Shown one piece after another: positions 52,345 through 60,545 of a stretch of DNA of 64,000 bases (the stretch's first letter is position 1; each line of letters starts with the position of its first letter). The DNA comes from Nocardia jejuensis NBRC 103114 (GTDB lineage Bacteria > Actinomycetota > Actinomycetes > Mycobacteriales > Mycobacteriaceae). Made by a program: the position numbers and the translations under genes. The stretch is from contig NZ_BDBU01000028.1 of NCBI RefSeq assembly GCF_001613145.1, positions 111,271-175,270 of the forward strand, given 5' to 3'. The notes under the pieces were generated by a model that was not told the DNA's origin, did no database searches, and was given only the letters and a program-made list of their open reading frames with translations.

Positions 52345-53046
52345 CTACCTCGAGAAGCTCGTGACAGCTGCTAATACCGCATCAGTGTCCCGGAGGTCTG
52401 CCAAGACCAGGTCTGCACCTGCAGCCTGAAGTTCTTCCATGCTCGCGGAACCAGAGGCGACCGCTACGACATGCGCGCCGCCGTTTCTTCCTGCCTGAAC
52501 ATCACGAGCCGTGTCCCCGATCAGGACGGTATTCGACTTGTCGAACAAGACACCGAATTTTTCCGATGCGCGTCTCTGCGCAAAAGCAACCAGGTTATCG
52601 CGCGCAGAATCATCGGACCCGTAACCACCGATTTCAAAATCTAGGAATCCCTCGAGTGAAAATGCCGACAGCTTCGTGATGGCATTCGGTCTGATATTTC
52701 CGCTCAGAACAGATTGAACAACTCCGGGTGTGGATCGAAGCGCCACTAGAGCGTCCCGCGCCCCAGGCAACTCATGACCCCGCTCGCGCATCGCATCGAT
52801 CCTGGACAACGTTGCAGAATCCAGTACTTCCAGCGCACGTGCAGCATGATCGGTCGTCGGCTCTATTCCGTGCTCGAGCAGCATGTTTCGCATGATCTCG
52901 GGCTCCGTACGCCCATCGGTCCGCGCGCGATGCACAGCAGGCTGACCGGTCAGCAACTCAAACGCCCATCCATATATCTCTTTGTTGACACCGTAATTTT
53001 CGATCAACGTATGATCTATATCCCAAAGCACAAGCAGATCGCCCAT
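52345..53046 (-). CDS. HAD-superfamily hydrolase
   Basis: A 233-residue phosphatase-like protein. Motif I is LWDIDHTLIE (catalytic DxD), motif II is the VLSGN region, and motif III/IV is VLIGDTARDVQAGRNGG. A helical cap between motifs I and II (about 20-90) fits the phosphoglycolate phosphatase-like group. ATG at 53046 is used rather than TTG at 53055. GC is again lower than in neighbours. Substrate is unknown; in this setting it may be a house-cleaning nucleotide phosphatase. Confidence 0.8.
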   Translation of the reverse strand: MGDLLVLWDIDHTLIENYGVNKEIYGWAFELLTGQPAVHRARTDGRTEPEIMRNMLLEHGIEPTTDHAARALEVLDSATLSRIDAMRERGHELPGARDALVALRSTPGVVQSVLSGNIRPNAITKLSAFSLEGFLDFEIGGYGSDDSARDNLVAFAQRRASEKFGVLFDKSNTVLIGDTARDVQAGRNGGAHVVAVASGSASMEELQAAGADLVLADLRDTDAVLAAVTSFSR

Positions 53047-53268
53047 GGGCAGCAACCCTACCGGGCCTACCTGACCGGGTTCTGCGATCTACAAACCTTG
53101 GAACCCTGCACACAAAGTGCCCGTAGGGGATGCATCACTTGACGTGCAGGCCACCAATGTTGAATCACGAGATCTGTTGTGCCGCAATCGCGATGCATCG
53201 CTAGACACGAGAGAAGAGAAGGGAGCGAGAAAGCGGTCGTCGAGGAACAGATCGTCGGCTGCGCCGGA

Positions 53269-54192
53269 CTAGCGGTAGGGGCGATCGCCGAGGATGGCCG
53301 CGCGTTCCATCACTCGACGCTGCGGGAAGTAGTCGTTGACGGCGTAGTGCTGGGTGGCGCGGTTGTCCCAGAACGCGATAGAGCCTGCGGCCCAATGGAA
53401 TCGGACCTGGTATTCGGGGGTGCGGGCCTGCTGGAACAGTTGTCGGAGCAGGTCTTCGCCGGCGTCGGGGTCGAGACCGACGATGTGGGTGGTGAAGACG
53501 GCGTTGACGAAGAGGGTCTTGCGGCCGGTCTGCGGGTGAGTGCGCACGACCGGGTGGGCCACGGGCGGGAATTCCGCTTGGCGGCGGGCGAGTTCGTCGG
53601 CGTCGAGGAATCGGCCGAACGGCAGGGTGAAGTCGTGGATCGCGTCCAAATCGTCGATCCGGGCCTTGAGATCGTCGGACAGGTTGTCGTAGGCGGCGGC
53701 CATATCGGCGAACATGGTGTCGCCTCCGGCCTCGGGCACCTCGATGGCGCGCAGGACCGAGCCGAGCGCGGGCCGTTCGCGCCAGGTGACATCGGTGTGC
53801 CAGGCGTTTTCGACGCCGGGGTTCTCCGCATCCTTGGCGAAGCGCACGATCTCGGGGACCTCACCCTGCGGCAGGAAGGGATGGATTTCGAGTTCCCCCC
53901 ACAGACGGGCGAAGTCACGATGCTGGGCACCGGTCAGATGCTGGTCGCGGAAGAACAGCACCTTCCATTCCAGCAGTGCGCGATCGAGTTCGGCGAACAG
54001 TTCCGGACCGACGGGCTCCCGCAGGTCGACACCCGAGATCTCCGCACCGATCAGGTTGGTTTGCGGTGTGAGAGTGAAGAGTTCGTAGGGTGCGCCGGCG
54101 ATGCCGCCGGGCAACCGGTGCAGGGTGCGCGGCCCTGCGGACAGGGAGCGGCCGGTCAGCATTTCGCCGAGGGTGGCGTAGGAGGCGGTCAT
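53269..54192 (-). CDS. TauD/TfdA-family Fe(II)/2-oxoglutarate dioxygenase
   Basis: A 307-residue dioxygenase. The iron ligands are HTD in the ENAWHTDVTW block (HxD) and the distal His in the RATQHYAVNDY block. The 2-oxoglutarate-binding Arg follows in FPQRRVMERA. The family oxidises taurine, alkyl sulfates or related acids and releases sulfite or sulfate. The ATG overlaps the end of the TetR gene (ATGA), so the two form an autoregulated operon. No sulfonate transporter is adjacent. Confidence 0.87.
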   Translation of the reverse strand: MTASYATLGEMLTGRSLSAGPRTLHRLPGGIAGAPYELFTLTPQTNLIGAEISGVDLREPVGPELFAELDRALLEWKVLFFRDQHLTGAQHRDFARLWGELEIHPFLPQGEVPEIVRFAKDAENPGVENAWHTDVTWRERPALGSVLRAIEVPEAGGDTMFADMAAAYDNLSDDLKARIDDLDAIHDFTLPFGRFLDADELARRQAEFPPVAHPVVRTHPQTGRKTLFVNAVFTTHIVGLDPDAGEDLLRQLFQQARTPEYQVRFHWAAGSIAFWDNRATQHYAVNDYFPQRRVMERAAILGDRPYR

Positions 54193-54845
54193 CGTGATCC
54201 TTGTTCTGTTGGGGGACTTGCGATGTGAGGTGGCCAGGGGGCGGTGAGGATGGCGGTGGCCGCGTCGACGAGTACGTCGAGCCCGAGATCTCCGAGGTGT
54301 TCCGGCGGATTCGGTTCCTGCAGACGGCGTTCCCGGTCGGCCAAGGCGGTGACGACGAGCATCCCGACCAGCCGTATGCGTTCGTCGAAGATCTCGTCGG
54401 CGACCCCGTCCACCGCCTTCGCCAGAGCCGCGACGACCAGCCGCACGCTCTCGGCCTCCGGGCGGCGCATGGTGTTGATGACCGGATCGAACTGTGGGCG
54501 CCACAGGGTTTCGGCGATGAAGCGCAGATACCAGCTGGGTTCATCCCCGCGGCCCGGATCGTGCAGAGTCGCCGCCAGCGGCTCGACCAGCGCGCGAACC
54601 AGCTCGCGCACCGACGCGTCCGCCCCCAGCTCGCTCAACCGCGCCAGCCGCTGCGCGTTCACGGTCGTCATCCGCCAGACGTAGATCGCCTCGACCAGCA
54701 ACTCCTTGCTGCCGTAGTGATAGGCGACAGCCGACGTATTGCGCTGCCCCGCCGCCACAGCGATCTGCCGCAACGACACCGACTCGATCCCGAACTCGGC
54801 GAACAGCCTTTCCGCCGCCGCCAGAATCTGTCCCTTCGCCGCCAT
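54189..54845 (-). CDS. TetR/AcrR-family regulator of the dioxygenase operon
   Basis: A 218-residue repressor. The helix-turn-helix is ESVSLRQIAVAAGQRNTSAVAYHYGSKE, a variant with an NTSAVAYH insert typical of one actinobacterial subgroup. The C-terminal part starts near LVRALVEPLAA. The gene lies first in the operon, ten bases from an 18-base perfect palindrome, and overlaps the dioxygenase start. It very probably represses its own operon until a substrate binds. Confidence 0.87.
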   Translation of the reverse strand: MAAKGQILAAAERLFAEFGIESVSLRQIAVAAGQRNTSAVAYHYGSKELLVEAIYVWRMTTVNAQRLARLSELGADASVRELVRALVEPLAATLHDPGRGDEPSWYLRFIAETLWRPQFDPVINTMRRPEAESVRLVVAALAKAVDGVADEIFDERIRLVGMLVVTALADRERRLQEPNPPEHLGDLGLDVLVDAATAILTAPWPPHIASPPTEQGSR

Positions 54846-54854
54846 TCCTCGAAG

Positions 54855-54872
54855 TTAACGCACTTGCGTTAA
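54855..54872. promoter_or_regulatory. TetR operator palindrome
   Basis: TTAACGCACTTGCGTTAA has perfect 8-base arms around CT and lies ten bases upstream of the regulator's ATG at 54845, covering the likely transcription start. Confidence 0.75.
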
Positions 54873-55126
54873 TCTTCACACCAATTCATTCACCCTGATC
54901 TTTAGCGAGAATCGGGGCCTACGATCCGCTACGGTGCCAACCGAGAACGGGCACAGCATTCTGGCGGAGCACCACCCGAGTTCAGCGCACGGGGGACCCA
55001 GGGTGAACAGGACAGAATCAGGTCGCTGTCGCACTCTCCAGCTCCGGGTCACGACCCACACCCGGCTTGTACACTGATTTCGGCGGGATTCGGCCCGCTC
55101 TGAAGGTATCCGGGAGGAGCGGCATC

Positions 55127-55693
55127 ATGACCGTCGAACCCGTCACCCCCACATGGATGCACCAGCAGATCTCGGTAGCGGAATACGACTCCTGGTCCGA
55201 GGAGCAGTGCGCGGATATCGAGATCGTGGACGGAATGGTCGCTGTGAGCCCCCGCGCATCCAAGCGCCACAACCGGTTGGCTCGGGTTCTGGCGAATGCG
55301 TTGGACGCCGCAGCAGGCCCGGACTGGAACGCGGATACGGACTTCGATGTCCGGCTTCAGGATGTTCCGCTCACAAATCGCCGTCCGGACGTCGTGGTGT
55401 ATTGCGCGGACACGATCGACATAACGCCCACCCGCCCCGAACATGTGTTGCTGGTCGTGGAGGTCGTTTCGCCGGGATCGGAAACGACCGACCGGATCGT
55501 GAAGGTTGACCAATACGCGAAGGCAGGCATCGCCTTCTACTGGCGAGTCGAGCAGGCCGTTACCGGGGTCCCGCTGGTCTATACCTACGTTCTCGACCCC
55601 GCGACCAGGTCCTACCGAACCGGCGAGGTTCACACGGGCATCGTCCAGGCATCAGCACCCTTCCCACTGAAGATCGACCTCGCCGAGATCTGA
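55127..55693 (+). CDS. Uma2-family (DUF820) putative restriction-endonuclease-fold protein
   Basis: A 188-residue PD-(D/E)xK-type fold protein. Visible pieces: SVAEYDSWSEEQCADIEIVDGMV at the start, RRPDVVVY (the PD), VVEVVSPGSETTDR (the E/S block) and KVDQYAKAGIAFYW (the K helix). Uma2 proteins are very common in actinobacteria and cyanobacteria, and their role is unproven. The ATG at 55127 follows GGGAGGAG. No toxin or methylase partner is adjacent. Confidence 0.85.
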   Translation: MTVEPVTPTWMHQQISVAEYDSWSEEQCADIEIVDGMVAVSPRASKRHNRLARVLANALDAAAGPDWNADTDFDVRLQDVPLTNRRPDVVVYCADTIDITPTRPEHVLLVVEVVSPGSETTDRIVKVDQYAKAGIAFYWRVEQAVTGVPLVYTYVLDPATRSYRTGEVHTGIVQASAPFPLKIDLAEI

Positions 55694-55805
55694 TCTGCCG
55701 ATCGCCGGGACGAGTTCGGTGTATCTGAACAGCAAACCGGATCTGATCGGGTAGTCATCGTCGAGAGCTCGACGACGAATACCTCCGATGACGTGCGAAG
55801 AGTGA

Positions 55806-55843
55806 CCTAGCAAGCTATCTGGCTAGCGTGCTAGCATCCTAGT
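55806..55843. promoter_or_regulatory. Five-copy 8-bp phased repeat operator of RHH gene
   Basis: Copies of (C/G)CTAG or GCTA start at 55806, 55814, 55822, 55830 and 55838, exactly eight bases apart. The last copy ends at the start codon, and a -10-like TAGCAT (55832-55837) lies inside the array seven bases before GTG 55844. Phased short repeats of this kind are typical binding arrays for ribbon-helix-helix repressors. Confidence 0.7.
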
Positions 55844-56014
55844 GTGGGCGACGAGGATGTCAAGCAGTTCAACGTGTACCTGCCGATCGGACTGATCAAG
55901 CAGGTCAAGTTCCGGGCGATCGATACCGGTATGTCGTTGTCGGCGTTGGTCGCCGAGGCTCTGCGCGAATATCTCGACGACTCCGAACCGGATTCAGCAG
56001 CGGGGAAGGACTGA
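55844..56014 (+). CDS. Small ribbon-helix-helix (CopG/Arc-like) regulator
   Basis: A 56-residue protein. The strand is KQFNVYLPIGL (about 7-17), then helix A LIKQVKFRAIDTG and helix B SLSALVAEALREYLDD, the standard RHH plan. It is led by GTG at 55844 with no ribosome site and would be translated from a leaderless message. The five phased repeats directly upstream overlap its promoter, so it is probably autoregulated. Two bases separate it from the VOC gene, so it may control that gene and the methyltransferase. It resembles antitoxin-type RHH proteins, but no toxin is next to it. Confidence 0.75.
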   Translation: MGDEDVKQFNVYLPIGLIKQVKFRAIDTGMSLSALVAEALREYLDDSEPDSAAGKD

Positions 56015-56016
56015 TC

Positions 56017-56358
56017 ATGATCACCGAGGGCATCGAGGCCGTGTTCCTGGAGACCAGGAATTGGGGCAGGACCGCCAAGTTCCTGCGCGAACTGGGTTAC
56101 GAGATCGATTTCGAGACCGACCACAACTCGGGCCAATTCCGCAGTGCCCAAGGCCCTTACATCTTCGTCGCGGAGGTCCCGGCCAGCCGGGAGCCGAGTA
56201 CGAAACTGGTGTTGAAGGTCGCGAACGCCGACCAGAGGCCGGGCGAGGGGGTGGAGATCGTGAACGAGTTCGAGGACACCCACTACGGGACCCAGGAGAT
56301 GACCGTTCGCGATCCCGACGGCCGACTGTGGGCGCTGCAGGCGCCGGGCAAGGAGTGA
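56017..56358 (+). CDS. VOC-superfamily (glyoxalase/bleomycin-resistance-like) protein
   Basis: A 113-residue single-module VOC protein with the opening GIEAVFLETRNWGRTAKFLRELGYE and the closing MTVRDPDGRLWALQAPG. Metal-binding residues are not all evident; the terminal Glu position is Ala/Gln. It starts two bases after the RHH gene and overlaps the methyltransferase (GTGA). The fold binds or isomerises small hydrophobic compounds. The operon with an RHH repressor suggests an inducible response to one. Confidence 0.75.
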   Translation: MITEGIEAVFLETRNWGRTAKFLRELGYEIDFETDHNSGQFRSAQGPYIFVAEVPASREPSTKLVLKVANADQRPGEGVEIVNEFEDTHYGTQEMTVRDPDGRLWALQAPGKE

Positions 56359-57218
56359 GCACCGTGCCGGACGACGCGACGATCGCGCCGGAGAACACCG
56401 CCACCCGGGTCGCGCTGTGGCGAGCACTGCACCTTCAAGTCGATTCCGCGCCCGCGGTTTTCGACGACAGCGTCGGCGCGCGCCTGCTCGCACCCGAGGA
56501 CGGCTGGCAGCAGCGGCCCGATATGGATCCGCGCACCACGGCCCCGATGCGCGCGGGCATCCTGTCGCGCGCACGCTTCATCGAGGAACTCGTGGCCGAA
56601 CAGGCCGATCTCGGGGTCGACCAGTACGTGATCCTGGGCGCCGGGCTCGACACCTTCGCGCAGCGACGACCCGAACTCGCGCAACGCCTGACCGTCTTCG
56701 AGGTCGACCAGCCCGGACCACAGGAGTGGAAGCGCCGACGCCTCGGCGAACTCGGCTACGGCGTCCCCGACCGATTGCGCCTGGTACCAGTCGATTTCGA
56801 GACCGACTCGTGGTGGGACCGTTCGATCGACGCGGGATTCGACCCGCACCGCCCTGCGGTCGTGGTCTCCACGGGCGTCTCGATGTACCTCACCAGGGAG
56901 ACGAATTTTGCCACTTTGCAACAACTTTCGAAACTCGCCACCGGATCCACCCTGGCCATGACCTTCATGCTTCCGATGGAGATCGTCAGCCCCGAGGAAC
57001 AACAGATGCGCGGATTCGCCGAGCGCGGCGCACGTGCGTCGGGCACCCCGTTCATCAGCTTCTACACCCCCGACGAGATCGAGGCGCTGGCCGAAGAAGC
57101 GGGCTTCCCCACCGCAGAACACATTTCGTCCGTCGACATGACCCACCGCTACTTCACCGACCGCCCCGACGGCCTGCGTCCCGCCGAGTCCGAACAGATC
57201 CTGGTGGCGCGGACCTGA
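56355..57218 (+). CDS. SAM-dependent methyltransferase, LCM/PPM family
   Basis: A 287-residue class I methyltransferase of the leucine carboxyl methyltransferase-like family common in mycobacteria and Nocardia. Blocks: TATRVALWRALHLQVD, SRARFIEEL, YVILGAGLDTFAQR (SAM loop), VFEVDQPGPQEWKRRRL, and VSTGVSMYLTRE. GTG at 56355 overlaps the VOC stop. Substrates of this expanded family are largely unknown. Confidence 0.85.
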   Translation: MSTVPDDATIAPENTATRVALWRALHLQVDSAPAVFDDSVGARLLAPEDGWQQRPDMDPRTTAPMRAGILSRARFIEELVAEQADLGVDQYVILGAGLDTFAQRRPELAQRLTVFEVDQPGPQEWKRRRLGELGYGVPDRLRLVPVDFETDSWWDRSIDAGFDPHRPAVVVSTGVSMYLTRETNFATLQQLSKLATGSTLAMTFMLPMEIVSPEEQQMRGFAERGARASGTPFISFYTPDEIEALAEEAGFPTAEHISSVDMTHRYFTDRPDGLRPAESEQILVART

Positions 57219-57267
57219 ACGTTTCGAGAGCAGATAGGCTCCGCTCGATTCGAGCGGAGAGATGGAT

Positions 57268-58458
57268 ATGAGTGAATTCGGGGGAGATCGCGGGTTGTCG
57301 CCCGCGATCGCGGAGGCTGAAGAACAGTCCGGCAGACGGCGGCGGGCACGATCGCTGAAGCTGATCGCGCTGGTGATCGCGGCGACGGTCGTCTGCGCGG
57401 GAACCGCCGTTGCCGTGTATGTCGCGCAGCGTGATACAGGTTCCGAGGGTGCTTCGACGAGTGCGGCTCCTGCCGCCTCGTCCATCGCCCCGGCGGCGCC
57501 GTCACCTCTGGACTCGTTCACGTGGGATCCATGCGGGTATGTCAGTCCCGAGCTGTTCGACGGTGTGGCGGAACGGGATTCGGTCTCGGGTCAGCTCCGG
57601 GTTCAGATCAACGCGACGAGTTTCGACGACTGCGAGATACACGTCGTCGTGCCCGGCTCCACGTATCAGGAGGTGCTCGTCCTGATACGCAATCACCAGG
57701 CCCCACCGGACCCTGGTACGTATGACGGAAACGAGCGCTTCTCCGTTGTTGCCGAGGGAGATTGGAGTATCGCTTCCCTGAAGCAGCAGCAGCCGGGCAA
57801 TTGTCTGCGCTCGGTGTACTCCTCGCGCAGCTGGGTCTGGATCAGTGCGGCCCTGTTCGAATACCAGCGCGGCTCGGGCATCGACGTCTGTGCGCTGGTC
57901 GATCCGCCCACGAACGCCTTGCTCGGCGCGATTCGTACCGCATCGACTCCGCGCCTGACGTTCCCGGCCGACTCGCTGGCCCGGGTGGATGTGTGCAAGG
58001 CCCTGACCGACGCCGAGGTCACCGCGAACGTCGAACTGCCGGGCTGGAACCCGCCGGTCGAACGCCCCGCGGCGCACTCCTGCACGTGGAAGGCGACCGT
58101 CCCCGTCCCACCGAGTTCGGTGCCGCCGAGTTTGGTCATCGACTACAACCAGGTGTTGATCATGTCGCGACTGACCACGACAGCTCCCACCGTGACGCAG
58201 AGCAACGAGATCGAGGCCAATATCGGTGGTCGGCGCGGGATCGTGCGCGCCGACAGCTCACTCGGCTGCTCAGCCACGGTCGTGGGTAAGACCTGGCAGC
58301 CCTGGCCGGGCAAGCAGGTCTACCAGGCCCGCACTCCCCTACCCAGCACGCTCGTCGAGTCCGTGTCGGTGTCCGTCACCCTGGCGAACGGACGCAAGGA
58401 CGAGGCCTGCCAGATCGTGCAGGCCTTGGCCGCGAAAGCGTGGCCCCGAATCATCTGA
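57268..58458 (+). CDS. Membrane-anchored DUF3558-like protein
   Basis: A 396-residue protein with a basic N-terminus (RRRRARSLK), one membrane helix (about 33-52) and an extracytoplasmic remainder. Two similar halves carry Cys-led motifs, DPCGYVSPELF and DVCKALTDAEV, with further Cys in LRSVYS/CTWK regions, as in DUF3558 lipoproteins of mycolate bacteria. It lacks a lipobox and is tethered by the helix instead. ATG at 57268 is preferred (GGAGA seven bases before). Function is unknown; a cell-envelope role is likely. Confidence 0.55.
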   Translation: MSEFGGDRGLSPAIAEAEEQSGRRRRARSLKLIALVIAATVVCAGTAVAVYVAQRDTGSEGASTSAAPAASSIAPAAPSPLDSFTWDPCGYVSPELFDGVAERDSVSGQLRVQINATSFDDCEIHVVVPGSTYQEVLVLIRNHQAPPDPGTYDGNERFSVVAEGDWSIASLKQQQPGNCLRSVYSSRSWVWISAALFEYQRGSGIDVCALVDPPTNALLGAIRTASTPRLTFPADSLARVDVCKALTDAEVTANVELPGWNPPVERPAAHSCTWKATVPVPPSSVPPSLVIDYNQVLIMSRLTTTAPTVTQSNEIEANIGGRRGIVRADSSLGCSATVVGKTWQPWPGKQVYQARTPLPSTLVESVSVSVTLANGRKDEACQIVQALAAKAWPRII

Positions 58459-58469
58459 TTCGCCTGTCA

Positions 58470-59468
58470 TCAAGTCTCGGACGGCCAGGGTCCGGCGGCG
58501 CGGGCGGCGCGCCTCGAGAGTTGGGCGAAGGCTTGCCGGAGTTCGGTTGGGCCCAGGACATCGATGTCGGCATCGAAACGGGACAGGGAGGCGGCGAGCG
58601 CGGCCCATGACCAGGCTCCGAGCCGGAGGCGACAACGGTTGTCCGCCAGGGGTTCCACGAGTCCGTCGCCCGCGTACGGAATGACCTCGGTTGCCGGGGC
58701 GTGCAGGACCACGTCGCCTTCGCAGGGCCATATGTCGGTGCTCGCCGAGCCCTTGAAGCGAGCGGAGAGGAAGGCGGAGACGTCGGCGCCGGGGAGTTCG
58801 TGTGGAATGAAGCGGGGGCCGTTGGGGATTCGCGGTGTGATGCGGTCGGCGCGGTAGATGCGCCAGTCGTCGCGGTCGGGGGTCCAGGCGATGAGATACC
58901 AACGGCCCGAGCGGGATACGAGGTGATGGGGATGGACTCGGAGAGGTGGGCGGGGGTCCGCATCGGTGGGCTCGCCGGCCGTGCGGTAGTCGAAGCGGAG
59001 TTCCTCCCGGGCTCGGATGGCTGCGCCGATCGCGAGGAGGACGTTGGTGTCGACTTGGACCGAGTGCGGCGGGACGGGGGTGAGTTCTACCGAATCGATG
59101 CGAGCCCGGAGGCGGGACGGAAGGACCTGGCGGACCGTGGCCAGGGCTCGGGCGGCGGGTTCGCCGATGTCGGCCCCGGTTCCGGATGCTGTGTGCAGGG
59201 CTATGGCTATCGCGACGACCTGGTCGTCGTCGAAGAGCATCGGTGGGGTGACGGCGCCGGCGTCGAGGCGGTATCCGCCGTCGGGGCCCTTGGCGGCCCG
59301 GATTTCATAGCCGAGGTCGCGGAGACGTTCGACGTCGCGGCGCACGGTGCGTTCACTCACATCGAGGCGTTCGGCCAGCTGCCACCCCGGCCATTCGCGC
59401 GTGACCTGCAGCAATGAGAGCAACGACAGGAGTCGGCGGGAGGTCGTGGTGGCGCTGGTCGTGGGCAC
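58470..59468 (-). CDS. WYL-domain transcriptional regulator (YafY-like)
   Basis: A 332-residue regulator. The N-terminal winged helix (WQLAERLDVSERTVRRDVERLRDLGYEI) is followed by a WYL domain with LRFDYR, VHPHHLVSRSGRWYLIAW and WRIYRADRI, then a C-terminal WCX-like extension. WYL proteins sense nucleotide or other ligands and often control DNA-damage or accessory genes. It is divergent from a PhnB-like VOC gene 102 bases away, its probable target. Confidence 0.87.
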   Translation of the reverse strand: MPTTSATTTSRRLLSLLSLLQVTREWPGWQLAERLDVSERTVRRDVERLRDLGYEIRAAKGPDGGYRLDAGAVTPPMLFDDDQVVAIAIALHTASGTGADIGEPAARALATVRQVLPSRLRARIDSVELTPVPPHSVQVDTNVLLAIGAAIRAREELRFDYRTAGEPTDADPRPPLRVHPHHLVSRSGRWYLIAWTPDRDDWRIYRADRITPRIPNGPRFIPHELPGADVSAFLSARFKGSASTDIWPCEGDVVLHAPATEVIPYAGDGLVEPLADNRCRLRLGAWSWAALAASLSRFDADIDVLGPTELRQAFAQLSRRAARAAGPWPSET

Positions 59469-59570
59469 TTCTCGATCATGCCTCGAGTAGCGGACGCACT
59501 CTGTCCTATACCGATGTCACTGTGAATCGGGCCCGGAAACACCGGGAGTGATACGGCCGAGGGAGCAACA

Positions 59571-60032
59571 ATGTCGATCTCCACTGTCACCCATCTGAAC
59601 TTCACCGGTGAGGCGCGCGCGGCGCTCGCGTTCTATCAGCAGGTCTTCGGCGGCGAGCTGTCGCTGGCCACCTACGGGGACTTCGGCCTGCCGAAGGAGC
59701 TTCCGGATGCCGACCGGGTCGTCTTCGGACGAGTTGTCGCCGACAACGGATTCGAGATCATGGCCTATGACGTCCCCACACACCCGGATGCCGTTGCGGC
59801 GGCGCCGTTCTCGACTCGTCGAGAGAACGGCACGACCCTCACCGACTCCCCCTTCTTCGTCTCGGTGCGCGGCACCACGCCAGAGGAGGTCGAAGCCCTC
59901 TGGGCCAAGCTCGCGGACGACGCGACGATCGTCGAGAACTTCGGTCCGGCCCAGTGGACTCCGGGCTTCGGCATGCTCACCGACCGCTTCGGCGTCACCT
60001 GGATTCTCGACGTCGAGACCGGCGGCCACTGA
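59571..60032 (+). CDS. PhnB-like VOC protein
   Basis: A 153-residue protein of the PhnB/3-demethylubiquinone methyltransferase-like VOC group: VTHLNFTGEARAALAFYQQVFGGE at the start, then a DVPTHPDAV loop and the ending DRFGVTWILDVETGGH. GAGGGAG precedes the ATG. It is divergent from the WYL regulator. These proteins are not methyltransferases despite the name; the role is unknown, with stress or detoxification as guesses. Confidence 0.85.
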   Translation: MSISTVTHLNFTGEARAALAFYQQVFGGELSLATYGDFGLPKELPDADRVVFGRVVADNGFEIMAYDVPTHPDAVAAAPFSTRRENGTTLTDSPFFVSVRGTTPEEVEALWAKLADDATIVENFGPAQWTPGFGMLTDRFGVTWILDVETGGH

Positions 60033-60100
60033 ACCATCGGCACGCGGTAGTCGCGGTTGCGGCGGCCGGATCCCCAGGCCGGGACCTGGGGATCCCCCGC

Positions 60101-60514
60101 TCACAGCGAGAGCAGGGCGCGGTGCGCGAGAGTGCTTCCGCTGATCGGCCGCATGGCCAACCGCACCAGCGCGAGGGCGTTGTCATCACCCGCGGCACGA
60201 TTGACGCTCAGTTCACCGCAGGCCGTGCACTGGTGCACGACCATCCACTCCCCGTCGGCGCGGGCGCTGATGCTCACCGCCTCCATTCGGCTGCGGCAGG
60301 TTGCGGCGCGATCCCCGGGAATCTTGCGATCGACGTGCAGCGACACCAGACAGTTCGGACAGTGGTTACGGTGCGCAGTGCCGGGCGCGTGAATCGGCAC
60401 ATCGAGTCGGCAACCGACGCAACGGAAATCGGCAGTGCCGTGGTTGTCGTGACTGTGCTGCACTGTTTTACGTCGTTGACGGCGGTGTTCGGTTCGCTTG
60501 GTGTGACGTGGCAC
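60101..60514 (-). CDS. RNHCP-domain zinc-ribbon protein, downstream copy
   Basis: A 137-residue protein named for its motif RNHCPNCL. Four Cys clusters are visible: RCVGC, HCPNC, a single Cys in ATCRS and CTAC, enough for two zinc sites. The first ~30 residues are very basic (HTKRTEHRRQRRK). The GTG start at 60514 has AGGAGG six bases upstream; ATG codons further up lack one. The next gene is a paralogue. RNHCP proteins are widespread in actinobacteria without a known role; nucleic-acid binding is plausible from the basic tail. Confidence 0.8.
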   Translation of the reverse strand: MPRHTKRTEHRRQRRKTVQHSHDNHGTADFRCVGCRLDVPIHAPGTAHRNHCPNCLVSLHVDRKIPGDRAATCRSRMEAVSISARADGEWMVVHQCTACGELSVNRAAGDDNALALVRLAMRPISGSTLAHRALLSL

Positions 60515-60545
60515 GGGTGTCCTCCTTTCGAAGCACCACAGGGGA

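Noticed and set aside
50719..53268. Phage-type attachment site at tRNA-Ala
   Set aside because: No second copy of the tRNA 3' end (GATTCCCCTTAGCTCC) was seen downstream within the window, and there is no integrase.
55844..56358. Classical toxin-antitoxin pair headed by the RHH gene
   Set aside because: The gene two bases downstream encodes a VOC-fold protein rather than a RelE, PIN or MazF-like toxin.
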